DNA of 64,000 nucleotides from Flavobacteriales bacterium (lineage in GTDB: Bacteria; Bacteroidota; Bacteroidia; Flavobacteriales_D; Sanyastnellaceae): positions 62,001 through 126,000 of the forward strand of contig JAIXWX010000022.1 of assembly GCA_027491075.1 (NCBI GenBank), in the 5' to 3' direction. The notes under the pieces were generated by a model that was not told where the DNA came from, did not search any database, and saw only the letters and a list, made by a program, of their open reading frames with translations. Positions 44,921-53,156 of the stretch are shown here, piece after piece. Both the position numbers and the translations under genes were made by a program. The stretch's first letter is position 1; each line of letters begins with the position of its first letter.

Positions 44921-45685
44921 ATGAGTTTTGGAAAATGGATAGGTGGAGCACTCGGTTGGGCCGTTGGGGGACCAATTGGGGGGCTGTTGGGCTTCGCCTT
45001 TGGATACATTATGGATGATAAATCTGCCAACGTCACCACTCAAGATAGAAGAAACTATAACCCCCGTCAAGACCCAAGATATCAATCCCACAGGCATCAT
45101 ACCAGGCCGGGAGACTTTGCTAGTGCGCTTTTGGTTTTATCCGCTGCGGTGATGAAGGCTGATGGAAAACACATGCGAAGTGAACTCGATTTCATCCGTG
45201 AATTCTTCAAAAAACAGTTCGGTGAAAATGCTGCGAATGCGCACATGAACCAACTCAAGGAGCTGTTGAACAAAGACATTCCTTTAAAAGAAGTGTGTGA
45301 TCAAATTCGTTACTTCATGGAGCACAGCATGCGCCTTCAATTGGTACACTATCTCTATGGAGTAGCCCATTCAGATGGTCAAGTAGTGGATTCAGAAATT
45401 CGTATCCTAGAACAAATCGCCCAGTACTTAGGAGTTTCACAAAAGGATGCGGATTCTCTCAAGGCAATGTTTTATAAAAGCATTAGCAGCGCCTACAAAG
45501 TTCTGGAAATAGATGAACAAGCAACGGACGAGGAGGTTAAAAAAGCGTATCGAAAGATGGCGATGAAATTCCACCCTGATAAAGTGCGCGGTTTAGGAGA
45601 ACTTCATGAAAAGGCCGCAGCTGAAAAATTTCGATCCGTTCAAGATGCCTACGAAACCATCAAAGAGCATCGCGGGATGAAATAA
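44921..45685 (+). CDS. TerB-like and J-domain protein (DjlA-like)
   Basis: 254 residues. A Gly-rich N-terminal segment (GKWIGGALGWAVGGPIGGLLGFAFGYIMD, about 4-32) may insert in or lie along the membrane; then comes a TerB-like helical domain (ASALLVLSAAVMKADGKHMRSELDFI and VAHSDGQVVDSEIRIL), then a C-terminal J domain (YKVLEIDEQATDEEVKKAYRKMAMKFHPDK) with the HPD motif that stimulates DnaK. This is the DjlA architecture. The position after htpG, lemA and the TPM genes suggests a membrane-linked protein-quality role, an inference. Its end overlaps the convergent plsC gene by 26 bases. Confidence 0.9.
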   Translation: MSFGKWIGGALGWAVGGPIGGLLGFAFGYIMDDKSANVTTQDRRNYNPRQDPRYQSHRHHTRPGDFASALLVLSAAVMKADGKHMRSELDFIREFFKKQFGENAANAHMNQLKELLNKDIPLKEVCDQIRYFMEHSMRLQLVHYLYGVAHSDGQVVDSEIRILEQIAQYLGVSQKDADSLKAMFYKSISSAYKVLEIDEQATDEEVKKAYRKMAMKFHPDKVRGLGELHEKAAAEKFRSVQDAYETIKEHRGMK

Positions 45686-46385
45686 TCCTGTTTCTAGCTA
45701 AATCAGCGATTTGCTCTACAGTGAGGTGTTGAAACTCTTCGGGCTGAATAATCTCATTGAAATGCACCTTCACCGTGCCCGAGTTCAACGAAAAGGTACC
45801 ATTGGGTGTTATCTTCTCAGTTCCCTTGATTGTTACGGGCACTATACCTATGTTGTTTTCTTTGGCAATAAGAAAGCTTCCTCTTTTAAAGATTCCGATA
45901 GTACCATCCTTTGATCGAGTACCTTCAGGAAATGAAATAACATTTCTGCCAGACTTAATGCTCTCCCCTGCTCTTCTCATACTTTCCATGGAGCTTTCCT
46001 TATTCTTTCGATCAATAAATATCATTCCGCTTACGGTCATGTAATGCCCCATGATTGGTATTTTCTTCAATTCTATTTTAGCGATATAAAACAACGCTAC
46101 TGGGCAGGCCCGACACATCGCCGCAATATCAAACAACGATGCATGATTGGCTACGTAGATGTATTTGCCTTTTCGGTCCAGGTTTTCCAATCCAGATGAT
46201 TTGACTCTTACCAGAGCCACAGCGCAGACAAAGGGACTCCAAACGTAATGCTCCAATATGAGCATAATTGCTCTGCGTTGTTGGGTTAGAATGATAAAGA
46301 CGATTCCGATGATTCCACAAAACGCCGTCCACAGGACGATAAGCAAGGCCTGAATTAGCGTTATAAATGCTAAGATATACTTCAT
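45660..46385 (-). CDS. plsC: 1-acyl-sn-glycerol-3-phosphate acyltransferase
   Basis: 241 residues. An N-terminal membrane region (about 1-60) leads into the acyltransferase motifs NHASLFD (the HX4D catalytic motif), GMIFIDR and FPEGTRSKDG. It makes phosphatidic acid from lysophosphatidic acid at the inner membrane. The ATG at 46385 is 41 bases from the start of the divergent BamA-like gene. Its last 26 bases overlap the TerB/J gene on the other strand, so both ends of the two proteins are encoded there. Confidence 0.92.
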   Translation of the reverse strand: MKYILAFITLIQALLIVLWTAFCGIIGIVFIILTQQRRAIMLILEHYVWSPFVCAVALVRVKSSGLENLDRKGKYIYVANHASLFDIAAMCRACPVALFYIAKIELKKIPIMGHYMTVSGMIFIDRKNKESSMESMRRAGESIKSGRNVISFPEGTRSKDGTIGIFKRGSFLIAKENNIGIVPVTIKGTEKITPNGTFSLNSGTVKVHFNEIIQPEEFQHLTVEQIADLARNRIISSRDAL

Positions 46386-46414
46386 AGAAAATGCAAGATG
46401 CTAAAAAGGAGCGC

Positions 46415-46422
46415 TACTTTTG
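46415..46422 (+). promoter_or_regulatory. -7 promoter element of the BamA-like gene (leaderless arrangement)
   Basis: TACTTTTG, a perfect match, then exactly four bases and ATG 46427. It decides this start over the upstream ATG at 46391. Confidence 0.65.
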
Positions 46423-46426
46423 CGAA

Positions 46427-47515
46427 ATGCCGCGAATACTTCCTATCGTTCTAATCGCTACCATTGTCTTTGTAGGAGCCTCAGGTAAAGTATTTGCCAG
46501 TAAGGACGACTCTCTAAAGAACTCAATAATAGCCTATCCAGTTGGTTTCTATTTGCCAGAAACTCGTTTCGGTGCAGGAGTGGCTGGAGCATTTAACTTC
46601 AGATTCAACAAGAAAGACAAAGTCAGTCCCCCTTCCCAACTTCAATTCGGTGTGGCGTATACGCAGAATAGGCAGTTCCTACTTTATCTACCTTTTGATT
46701 TTTATTTCCGAGAAAGAAAGCATCAACTGAGTGGTGAACTTGGATATTATCAATACCTCTTCTTCTACTATGGGACCAGCAAGTTTCCGCAAAAAAAGAG
46801 AGAGGTCTATGAAATAGACTTTCCCAGGTTAAGAATTCAATACACGTATAAACTTAGAAATCACTTGTTTTCTGGTTTGAAATACTGGTGGGATCGTTAT
46901 CACAATGGAAGATTTGAACCCGAGGGAGAACTCATAAAAGGACGAGTTCCAGGAGTATCGACGCTTGGGTCAACGGGAGGGTTGGGAATGTTCTTTCTAT
47001 ATGATAACAGAGATAATGTCTATTGTTCCAAAAAAGGAGTTTTCATAGAAGCTAGCACAATGATTCATGACGCTTACACTATTTCAGACTATCGTTTTCA
47101 AAGGTGGCGCGTGGATGCTAGATACTTTCATACTTCTGGCAAAAAATCCAGTTTTGCCTTTCAAGGGTTTGCAGATATGCTTTCGGGAAATGTTCCATTC
47201 TTTCAAATGAACGTGCTGGGCAATTCAAAAAGGATGCGTGGCTACGTCGAAGGCCGATATCGGGGTCACCAGATGATTCTTTTTCAATCGGAATGGCGGT
47301 GGTTTCCTTTCGAGAGATGGGGGGCTACACTATTCGGTTCACTCGGAAGTGTTGAACACAATTTCTCAAATCATCGAATAGGAAGCTTTATTTCGGCTGG
47401 TGGCGTTGGATTACGTTTCATTTTTGATCAGGAAAAGCGAATTCATATTCGATTGGACTATGCACTTGGCAGAGATAGTCAAGCTGTTTATTTTACCATT
47501 GGAGAATCATTTTAG
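46427..47515 (+). CDS. BamA/TamA-family outer membrane beta-barrel protein
   Basis: 362 residues with a signal peptide (RILPIVLIATIVFVGASGKVFA) and then a single surface-antigen (D15/Omp85-like) barrel, with alternating strand pattern (HQLSGELGYYQYLFFYYG, FVxQ-type FQSEWRWFPF) and the barrel-closing GVGLRFIFDQEKRIHIRLDYALG. No POTRA domains precede it, so it is the short barrel-only type and not the main BamA. Its role in the outer membrane is unknown. The upstream ATG at 46391 is rejected because it lies before the -7 element. Confidence 0.85.
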   Translation: MPRILPIVLIATIVFVGASGKVFASKDDSLKNSIIAYPVGFYLPETRFGAGVAGAFNFRFNKKDKVSPPSQLQFGVAYTQNRQFLLYLPFDFYFRERKHQLSGELGYYQYLFFYYGTSKFPQKKREVYEIDFPRLRIQYTYKLRNHLFSGLKYWWDRYHNGRFEPEGELIKGRVPGVSTLGSTGGLGMFFLYDNRDNVYCSKKGVFIEASTMIHDAYTISDYRFQRWRVDARYFHTSGKKSSFAFQGFADMLSGNVPFFQMNVLGNSKRMRGYVEGRYRGHQMILFQSEWRWFPFERWGATLFGSLGSVEHNFSNHRIGSFISAGGVGLRFIFDQEKRIHIRLDYALGRDSQAVYFTIGESF

Positions 47516-47547
47516 TAGTTTCTCATTTTGTGGAAAGTAGTATCGTA

Positions 47548-47555
47548 TATCTTCG
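47548..47555 (+). promoter_or_regulatory. Variant -7 element (TATCTTCG) of aat
   Basis: TATCTTCG lies 18 bases before ATG 47574. It is the same octamer as upstream of ettA and the fdhF-like gene. Confidence 0.4.
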
Positions 47556-47573
47556 ATGCGAAAATAAATCACT

Positions 47574-48245
47574 ATGCCGATTTATCAATTGGATGATGAC
47601 ATATGGTTTCCTCCTCATGGTGCATCCGAGATTGATATTCTAGCGGTGGGTGGAGATTTGAAAGCAGAACGCCTTATTACAGCTTATGCTAGCGGAATAT
47701 TTCCTTGGTACGACGAGCCCGGTGAGATTTATTGGTGGAGTCCGCACGCACGTTGCATCCTGTTTACCCAGGAATTGCGTGTGTCAAAATCCATGAGAAA
47801 TGTACTCAATCGCAGGGATTTTCGAGTGACTATGGACACCTCCTTCAATGCCGTTGTAGAGGGCTGTCGCTCTGGAGAACGAGTAAACAATACTTGGATT
47901 CACAATGAAGTAGTAGCGGCCTATAAAGAACTTTTTGCACTGGGATTAGCTCACTCCGTAGAAGTTTGGCGAGATAATAAGTTAATTGGCGGCTTATACG
48001 GTGTTTCGTTGGGACATGCATTTTTCGGAGAAAGTATGTTTACTACAGAGAATAACGCCAGCAAAATCGCATTGATTTATTTATCTCGATGGATGAAAGA
48101 AATGGGATGGAAACTTATCGATTGTCAAGTTTACAATGACCATCTTGGCTCATTAGGTGCGAAGAACATTCCTAGGGAGGACTTCCTTTCTCTGTTAGAA
48201 ATAGAATTGAAATATCCTACGCTGAAAGGTCCATGGAAGTTCTAA
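47574..48245 (+). CDS. aat: Leucyl/phenylalanyl-tRNA--protein transferase
   Basis: 223 residues. FPPHGASEIDILAVGGDLKAERLITAYASGIFPWYDEPGEIYWWSP at the start, then RVNNTWIHNEVVAAYKELFALGLAHSVEVW and GGLYGVSLGHAFFGESMF, are the family's signature blocks. It moves Leu or Phe from tRNA to N-terminal Lys/Arg of proteins, marking them for ClpAP/ClpS degradation (N-end rule). It overlaps the following NUDIX gene by 13 bases. Confidence 0.96.
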   Translation: MPIYQLDDDIWFPPHGASEIDILAVGGDLKAERLITAYASGIFPWYDEPGEIYWWSPHARCILFTQELRVSKSMRNVLNRRDFRVTMDTSFNAVVEGCRSGERVNNTWIHNEVVAAYKELFALGLAHSVEVWRDNKLIGGLYGVSLGHAFFGESMFTTENNASKIALIYLSRWMKEMGWKLIDCQVYNDHLGSLGAKNIPREDFLSLLEIELKYPTLKGPWKF

Positions 48246-48877
48246 ACCCAACCTCTATCCGTGCAGCGCTTCAAGAACCCCTACTTGGAGAGTTAGCCCA
48301 CGGCAAAATGATGAGTTATAAAAGGGCTTTAGCTAAAGAAGCTATGCATTTCGACCCCCCGCCTAAAATCAGTGCGGTAATGATGCTTTTGTATTTTCAA
48401 GAAGATGCATTGCATACGCTATTTATGAAGCGTCCAGAAAATCAGGGAGTTCACAGTGGACAGATCAGTTTTCCCGGAGGTAAAAAAGAAGACGCAGACA
48501 TTTCTTTGCTTGACACCGCTTTGAGAGAAACCAAAGAAGAAATCGGTCTTTCACAAGAATATATAGAACCGTTGGGAAAGCTTTCTGAAATATACATTCC
48601 TCCCAGCAACTTCATAGTGCATCCGTATGTAGGGTTTGTAAAGGAGCTTCCACAGCTTATCCCAAGTCCAGATGAAGTAAAAGAAATTATATCCTTTCCG
48701 GTTCTAAGGCTCTTCGATGACTCTATTGTTTCTAAGAAGCAAATTTTCATCCCTAAGTACCAATCACAAGTAGAAGTACCCGTTTTTGATATTCATGGTC
48801 ACGCGCTTTGGGGTGCCACGGCCATGATGATATCCGAATTCAAAATGATGCTCGAAAATTATTCTAATTCCAAATGA
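48233..48877 (+). CDS. CoA pyrophosphatase-type NUDIX hydrolase
   Basis: 214 residues. The start MSYKRALAKEAMHFDPPPKISAVMMLLY and the UPF0035-type block HSGQISFPGGKKEDAD, running into the NUDIX box ALRETKEEIGL, indicate the CoA diphosphatase (NudL/YeaB-like) group, which cuts CoA and derivatives to phosphopantetheine and 3',5'-ADP. It overlaps aat, so the two are co-transcribed. Confidence 0.88.
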   Translation: MEVLNPTSIRAALQEPLLGELAHGKMMSYKRALAKEAMHFDPPPKISAVMMLLYFQEDALHTLFMKRPENQGVHSGQISFPGGKKEDADISLLDTALRETKEEIGLSQEYIEPLGKLSEIYIPPSNFIVHPYVGFVKELPQLIPSPDEVKEIISFPVLRLFDDSIVSKKQIFIPKYQSQVEVPVFDIHGHALWGATAMMISEFKMMLENYSNSK

Positions 48878-48920
48878 ACGCAATGTGTAGACGGCTGTAA
48901 TCACCTCTGAAACGAAACAG

Positions 48921-49976
48921 ATGAAACAAGGATTTGTCATATTTCTATTATTCTACAGCGCATTACTTTATGGGCAAGCCCCATCAGCAGAGTCCAAGGC
49001 GCTTGAATTAAACTATGAAACTTCAAGGCTTCAAAGTAACGTGGTGCTAGATCAAAAGAAGTACTGGAAACAAGCAGCAGAAAGTCAGTCAAACAATGAG
49101 CAAGCTTGGTTGAATTACTTTGAAGCAACTCGAGTTTCTTTTGTTTCTTCCAATAGCCGCGTCTATAGTTCTTCGGAGAAAAAAGAACTAGAAACCATAG
49201 CCGCACAGGTTTCAACAAGTCTTCCTCAAAGCTACTGCCACTATTACATTCAGTATATGTTGATTGAAAAGCAAGACGATTCATGGCCTTATTTATTGAA
49301 AGCTACTGAGATTCGCTCAAGCCCTGACCTACTGGATGATCTAGTTTGTTATTACAGCATCTTAAAAAATAGCAGCGGATTGAGTCAAGCTATTAGCCAG
49401 CTTCACTCAAGTGGTCAAATTAACTCCGAATTGTTGGAGTATAACCAAAATGTTCTGAATAGCATAGAACAATATGGGGTGCTCATTACTTATGGATTCG
49501 CCGACACATACCCGATATTGATATTGCAAGAAGTCTATGGATTTCGAAAAGACGTTCAGATCATTTGTTTGGATTGGATTAAAAGCAATAAATACAAGGT
49601 TGAACTTCAAAACAGATATGGATTAAGTCTTGATGGACTCAAGAGTGAATCTGAAGCATTGAAAGGTTGCTTGAAAATTGAGTCCTATCCCTATGTTGGG
49701 CTAACCCTGCCTCCATCTTTGATAAAGCCATACCTCGATGATTTGTATTGTACAGGACTTGCTCTAAAATATTCTAGCGAACCTGTTTCGAATATAAATA
49801 ACATCGCATTCAACTGGTCTCTTTTTAAGAAAAAGCACATTCGGGCATCAGAAGATATCAATGTAAACTATTTAGTTCCTCTCAGCCTTTTGATAGACTA
49901 TTATCAAAAAAGAAACGAACCTATTCCTGCGGATATTCAAGAGTCTCTTAACTATCTAAACAATCGCTTCAAATAG
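48921..49976 (+). CDS. Secreted hypothetical protein with a DUF2723-like motif
   Basis: 351 residues with a signal peptide (1-19, ending YGQA). The N-terminal part is helical and TPR-like (YWKQAAESQSNNEQAWLNYFEATR). At 187-222 the segment ITYGFADTYPILILQEVYGFRKDVQIICLDWI closely parallels the FTNGDNDTFPLWYLQEVEG-xR-DV motif near the C-terminal soluble part of large DUF2723 membrane proteins, but the membrane part is absent. The function is unknown. It is followed eight bases later by the ECF sigma gene and may be part of that unit. Confidence 0.72.
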   Translation: MKQGFVIFLLFYSALLYGQAPSAESKALELNYETSRLQSNVVLDQKKYWKQAAESQSNNEQAWLNYFEATRVSFVSSNSRVYSSSEKKELETIAAQVSTSLPQSYCHYYIQYMLIEKQDDSWPYLLKATEIRSSPDLLDDLVCYYSILKNSSGLSQAISQLHSSGQINSELLEYNQNVLNSIEQYGVLITYGFADTYPILILQEVYGFRKDVQIICLDWIKSNKYKVELQNRYGLSLDGLKSESEALKGCLKIESYPYVGLTLPPSLIKPYLDDLYCTGLALKYSSEPVSNINNIAFNWSLFKKKHIRASEDINVNYLVPLSLLIDYYQKRNEPIPADIQESLNYLNNRFK

Positions 49977-49984
49977 ACTAGCAC

Positions 49985-50602
49985 ATGATTTTTAAATCAT
50001 CCAATAGCCTTGAGAAGCTGCCAGATGAGCATCTAATGCGACTGGTGCAAGAGAAGAATGCCAAAGCATTTGAGATCTTATACGATCGCTACAGCAAATT
50101 ACTATTTAGTTATTTCTTAAGAATGTTGAGGAGGGACAGAGAAAAAGCAGAAGACTTTGTACAAGATTTATTTTCCAAAATAATAAGAAAGCCTGAGAGC
50201 TTTGATTCCGAAAGAAACTTTAAGACTTGGCTTTATAGTGTAGCACACAACATGTGCAAGAATGAATATGCCAAGCACGATGTGCGCAAGGATGCACATA
50301 GGGATATTGCATACAGACATGACGCTACAGAGCTTCAAAATACCGCCACAGAAATAGACAGAGCGACCTTTCAGGAAGCATTAAAAGCAGCGTTGATAGA
50401 ATTGGATACTGTAAAACAGACCACCTTTGAACTCCGTTTCCATCAAGAACTGAGCATACAAGAAATTAGTGAAGTTATGGAGTGTAGCGAAGGGACAGTT
50501 AAGTCGAGAATTTTCTACACCTTGAAATTTCTAAATGAAAAACTAAAACACTTTAAACATATCGTACCTTATTTAATTATGATTCTAACGAAACTCCAAT
50601 GA
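49985..50602 (+). CDS. ECF-type RNA polymerase sigma factor
   Basis: 205 residues. Region 2 is FEILYDRYSKLLFSYFLRML, REKAEDFVQDLFSKI; region 4 is FELRFHQELSIQEISEVMECSEGTVKSRIFYTLKFL, a helix-turn-helix. This is a sigma-70 family ECF factor that should direct polymerase to a small regulon. The next gene, a membrane protein overlapping by four bases, is a probable anti-sigma partner. Confidence 0.92.
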   Translation: MIFKSSNSLEKLPDEHLMRLVQEKNAKAFEILYDRYSKLLFSYFLRMLRRDREKAEDFVQDLFSKIIRKPESFDSERNFKTWLYSVAHNMCKNEYAKHDVRKDAHRDIAYRHDATELQNTATEIDRATFQEALKAALIELDTVKQTTFELRFHQELSIQEISEVMECSEGTVKSRIFYTLKFLNEKLKHFKHIVPYLIMILTKLQ

Positions 50603-51435
50603 AAACTCCAGAGAAATACGATCCAGAAGATATTGAGTCATTGATGTTGCATAAGCAATTCAGTGAGTTATATCCTGAAGAAAAAGAGTTTGTCCTTCGT
50701 CATTTAGAAAGTGAAGAAGAATACACGAGCATGCGATTGATGATGATCGAGTTGAAGGATATTGTGCGAGAAGAAGGACAAGAAACTCCTGACAAGCGTA
50801 TTAAGGCAGCTTTGCTAAAAGAGTTTAATAGCGGAGAGAAGAAATCAATCGTGGTTTGGCTCAACAGCTTATTTATTTCTCCGACTCCCATGTATCGACG
50901 ACCAGCCTTTTATGGCATGGCAGCAGTATTTATAGGAGTGATTGGTTTCGTATTCTTCTTCAACAGCAACGATTCAACGCGGGCTCAATTAGCCGATAAC
51001 GTTTCATCCAAAGACAGTTTAACTCCCCAAGCCCTCCCCGATTCATCCGCAAACACCTTCGTGGAAATTCCTAAGGTTGATACTTCTAATGCCAGCGTTC
51101 TTCCTAAGCCAGTGGTGAAGTTAGCAATGGCAAAAACAGTTAATTTAGAGAATTCCTACTCAACCGTAGCAGATAATGCTTCGCCACTAGAGGAAAACGC
51201 TCCATCGAATATTCAAATGGGGGATGAATCCGAAAGCCTCTCAAAGACCTATGCGGAGCAAGCGATAGTTTCAACAAGTGCAGGAGAAATTCAAAGCAAA
51301 TCGGCTTTATCCAAAGCAAAAGATCTGAAAGAACTCGAAAGTGTTAGTGACAATATAGTTACTTCTAGTGTTTCCACTAGTTCGAGTATGAAACAAAGTA
51401 AAATCTCCTTAGAAAAGCTATTCACCGCGAGATAG
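50599..51435 (+). CDS. Probable anti-sigma factor, single-span membrane protein
   Basis: 278 residues: a cytoplasmic acidic N-terminus (about 1-93, LMLHKQFSELYPEEKEFVLRHLESEEEY), one membrane span (about 104-121, FYGMAAVFIGVIGFVFFF) and a long, low-complexity extracytoplasmic part rich in Ser, Asp, Thr. No zinc HxxxCxxC motif is present, so it is not a classical ZAS anti-sigma. The role is inferred from the ATGA overlap with the ECF sigma gene and the single-span layout. Confidence 0.72.
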   Translation: MKTPEKYDPEDIESLMLHKQFSELYPEEKEFVLRHLESEEEYTSMRLMMIELKDIVREEGQETPDKRIKAALLKEFNSGEKKSIVVWLNSLFISPTPMYRRPAFYGMAAVFIGVIGFVFFFNSNDSTRAQLADNVSSKDSLTPQALPDSSANTFVEIPKVDTSNASVLPKPVVKLAMAKTVNLENSYSTVADNASPLEENAPSNIQMGDESESLSKTYAEQAIVSTSAGEIQSKSALSKAKDLKELESVSDNIVTSSVSTSSSMKQSKISLEKLFTAR

Positions 51436-51437
51436 CG

Positions 51438-52199
51438 CTATGCTTTTTTAAACTTTTGAATAGCTGCTCTTGTAAAGTCTGATAGCACTAATTTACCGCT
51501 AATACCAGCTCTTTGGGGTAGAAGTTCTTCCCAGTGATCGGTTCCTTGCCAGAAGATTCTCTTTAACTCCATCATAGCCTCAGGATTGCTCGTTGCAAGT
51601 TTATTCGCCAGATCGTTTATAGCGTTATCCAATTCCACTTCCGTTTCGAAAACCTCAGAGTAAAGTCCTTTTTCTCTTGCCCATTGAGCGCTTTGCCATT
51701 CTGAAGCATTAATAGCAAGTTGAGACATGGCCGACATTCCCATTTTCCTTTCCACAGCAGGTCCAACCACAAAAGGTCCAATTCCCACGGCCAGTTCACT
51801 CAATTTGACAGATGCCTTCGTAGTAGCCATGCAATAATCTACGGACGCAGCAAGTCCCACTCCGCCTCCAACAGCTTTTTGATGGACCCTTCCTATGATA
51901 AGTTTATTGGACTTTCTCATTGCATTTATTACCAATGCGAACCCATTAAAGAATCGGGTTCCCATTTCCATGTTCTCTATGCTCAAGAGCTCATCAAAGC
52001 TAGCACCAGCGCAAAAAGCTTTTTCCCCTTTGCTCTGAAGGATTACCACTTTCACATCATCTCGGTTTGACACCTCAGTTATTGTTGATGCCAATTTTCT
52101 TAGCAATTCTCCTGGAAGAGAGTTGCTTTGTGGATGAAAGAATTCAATTCTAGCAATCGATTCATTTACAAACACTTCTACAGTGCCATTGAGTTCCAT
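51438..52199 (-). CDS. Enoyl-CoA hydratase/isomerase family protein (crotonase fold)
   Basis: 253 residues from ATG 52199. The oxyanion-hole segments are KGEKAFCAGASFDELL and HQKAVGGGVGLAASVDYCMA, then the ELAVGIGPFVVGPAV block. Members hydrate or isomerise enoyl-CoA; methylglutaconyl-CoA hydratase-like activity is possible, but the substrate cannot be read. The upstream in-frame start at 52277 is rejected because a perfect -7 element lies at 52215-52222, inside that extension. It is monocistronic, two bases from the convergent anti-sigma gene stop. Confidence 0.85.
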   Translation of the reverse strand: MELNGTVEVFVNESIARIEFFHPQSNSLPGELLRKLASTITEVSNRDDVKVVILQSKGEKAFCAGASFDELLSIENMEMGTRFFNGFALVINAMRKSNKLIIGRVHQKAVGGGVGLAASVDYCMATTKASVKLSELAVGIGPFVVGPAVERKMGMSAMSQLAINASEWQSAQWAREKGLYSEVFETEVELDNAINDLANKLATSNPEAMMELKRIFWQGTDHWEELLPQRAGISGKLVLSDFTRAAIQKFKKA

Positions 52200-52214
52200 A
52201 GGAATAATTTGGGA

Positions 52215-52222
52215 CAAATCTA
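52215..52222 (-). promoter_or_regulatory. -7 promoter element of the crotonase gene
   Basis: The minus strand reads TAGATTTG, a perfect match, 15 bases before ATG 52199. It fixes the start of this gene. Confidence 0.68.
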
Positions 52223-52271
52223 TAAAATTCTTATATTGCGGTAACCTTAACCATTTAACCAAAATACGTGC

Positions 52272-52583
52272 ATGCAAACAAATCGGGATGGACTCCGCTA
52301 CGCTGTGCAGGAGTTTTTAAATGATGTGATCGAACAAGGGTTTCATCATTTGGTGAATTATCCACAATCAGACAACGAGCTGAGTTTGATAATAAAAGAA
52401 GCCACAGAGGAATTGAATTATCAATTGCTTCGAATAGATTCACATCAGTTTCCTAATGGTAGCAAAGAGTTGGTGGATCATTATATGGCCATTTCAAAGG
52501 ACACACAAAAAATTTCATTGGAATTACTATCTCGACTGCAACGCGTTCAAGAGAGAGACATTCCTAGGTTGAGAAGGGTATGA
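52272..52583 (+). CDS. Hypothetical soluble protein, 103 residues
   Basis: A helical, charged protein with no signal peptide or membrane span (YAVQEFLNDVIEQGFHHLVNYP, ISLELLSRLQRVQERDIPRL). I recognise no family. The start is at an ATG after a weak upstream region (TATATTGC, 52232-52239, poor). It stands alone between the divergent crotonase gene and the TPR-like gene, 45 bases upstream of the latter. Confidence 0.55.
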   Translation: MQTNRDGLRYAVQEFLNDVIEQGFHHLVNYPQSDNELSLIIKEATEELNYQLLRIDSHQFPNGSKELVDHYMAISKDTQKISLELLSRLQRVQERDIPRLRRV

Positions 52584-52598
52584 AAGGTTTAATTTATA

Positions 52599-52606
52599 TA
52601 CCTTTG
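52599..52606 (+). promoter_or_regulatory. -7 promoter element of the TPR-like gene
   Basis: TACCTTTG, a perfect TAnnTTTG match, 22 bases before ATG 52629. Confidence 0.65.
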
Positions 52607-52628
52607 CGCACCTTTTTAAGAATTACCT

Positions 52629-53150
52629 ATGAAGTCCATTGATGGAAGAATTGTGAAGATTGCTCTTTCTGCTGCGTCATTAGCTTACACTATATACTTA
52701 TTTATAGATGGAAGTTGGATCAGCGGCATTTTTATGACCCTTCTTACAGCACTATTGGTGTTATTAGTATTTCGCAGCATGCGTTTAGTGCTTGCCTTCT
52801 TGCAGATACGCCAACAAAAGATGGATAAGGCAAAAGCTTGGTTAGAGCGGGTCAATCCAAATCACTTGTGGAAAAACCAAAAAGGATATTATTACTTCCT
52901 GATGGGTTCAGTGGATGTTCAAAAGAACAGTTTAAGTAAAAGCGAAGAGTATTTTAGAAAAGCCCTTAGTCACGGGTTAAGAATGGATCACGACAAGGCC
53001 GCTGTATATTTGAATTTGGCTGTAATTCTTGCCAATAAAAGAAAAAAGCGCGAGGCCACGCACGCGCTGAATGAAGCTAAAAAATTCGATGCAAAAGGAT
53101 ACCTTAAAAAGGATATCAAAGAGGTCGGCAAATTCGTCAACAGTATTTAA
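52629..53150 (+). CDS. Membrane protein with TPR-like C-terminus
   Basis: 173 residues. Two hydrophobic segments (about 9-26 and 31-60) are followed by TPR-like helices (AKAWLERVNPNHLWKNQKGYYYFLMGSVDVQKNSLSKSEEYFRKAL, AVYLNLAVILANKRKKREATHALNEAKKFD). The family is not named, but small membrane-TPR proteins of this form are frequent in Bacteroidota. TPR helices mediate protein contacts; partner unknown. It ends six bases before the convergent hypothetical gene. Confidence 0.72.
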   Translation: MKSIDGRIVKIALSAASLAYTIYLFIDGSWISGIFMTLLTALLVLLVFRSMRLVLAFLQIRQQKMDKAKAWLERVNPNHLWKNQKGYYYFLMGSVDVQKNSLSKSEEYFRKALSHGLRMDHDKAAVYLNLAVILANKRKKREATHALNEAKKFDAKGYLKKDIKEVGKFVNSI

Positions 53151-53156
53151 AAAAGG

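Noticed and set aside
52200-52277. N-terminal extension of the crotonase gene
   Set aside because: A perfect minus-strand -7 element lies inside it and the extension has no crotonase features.
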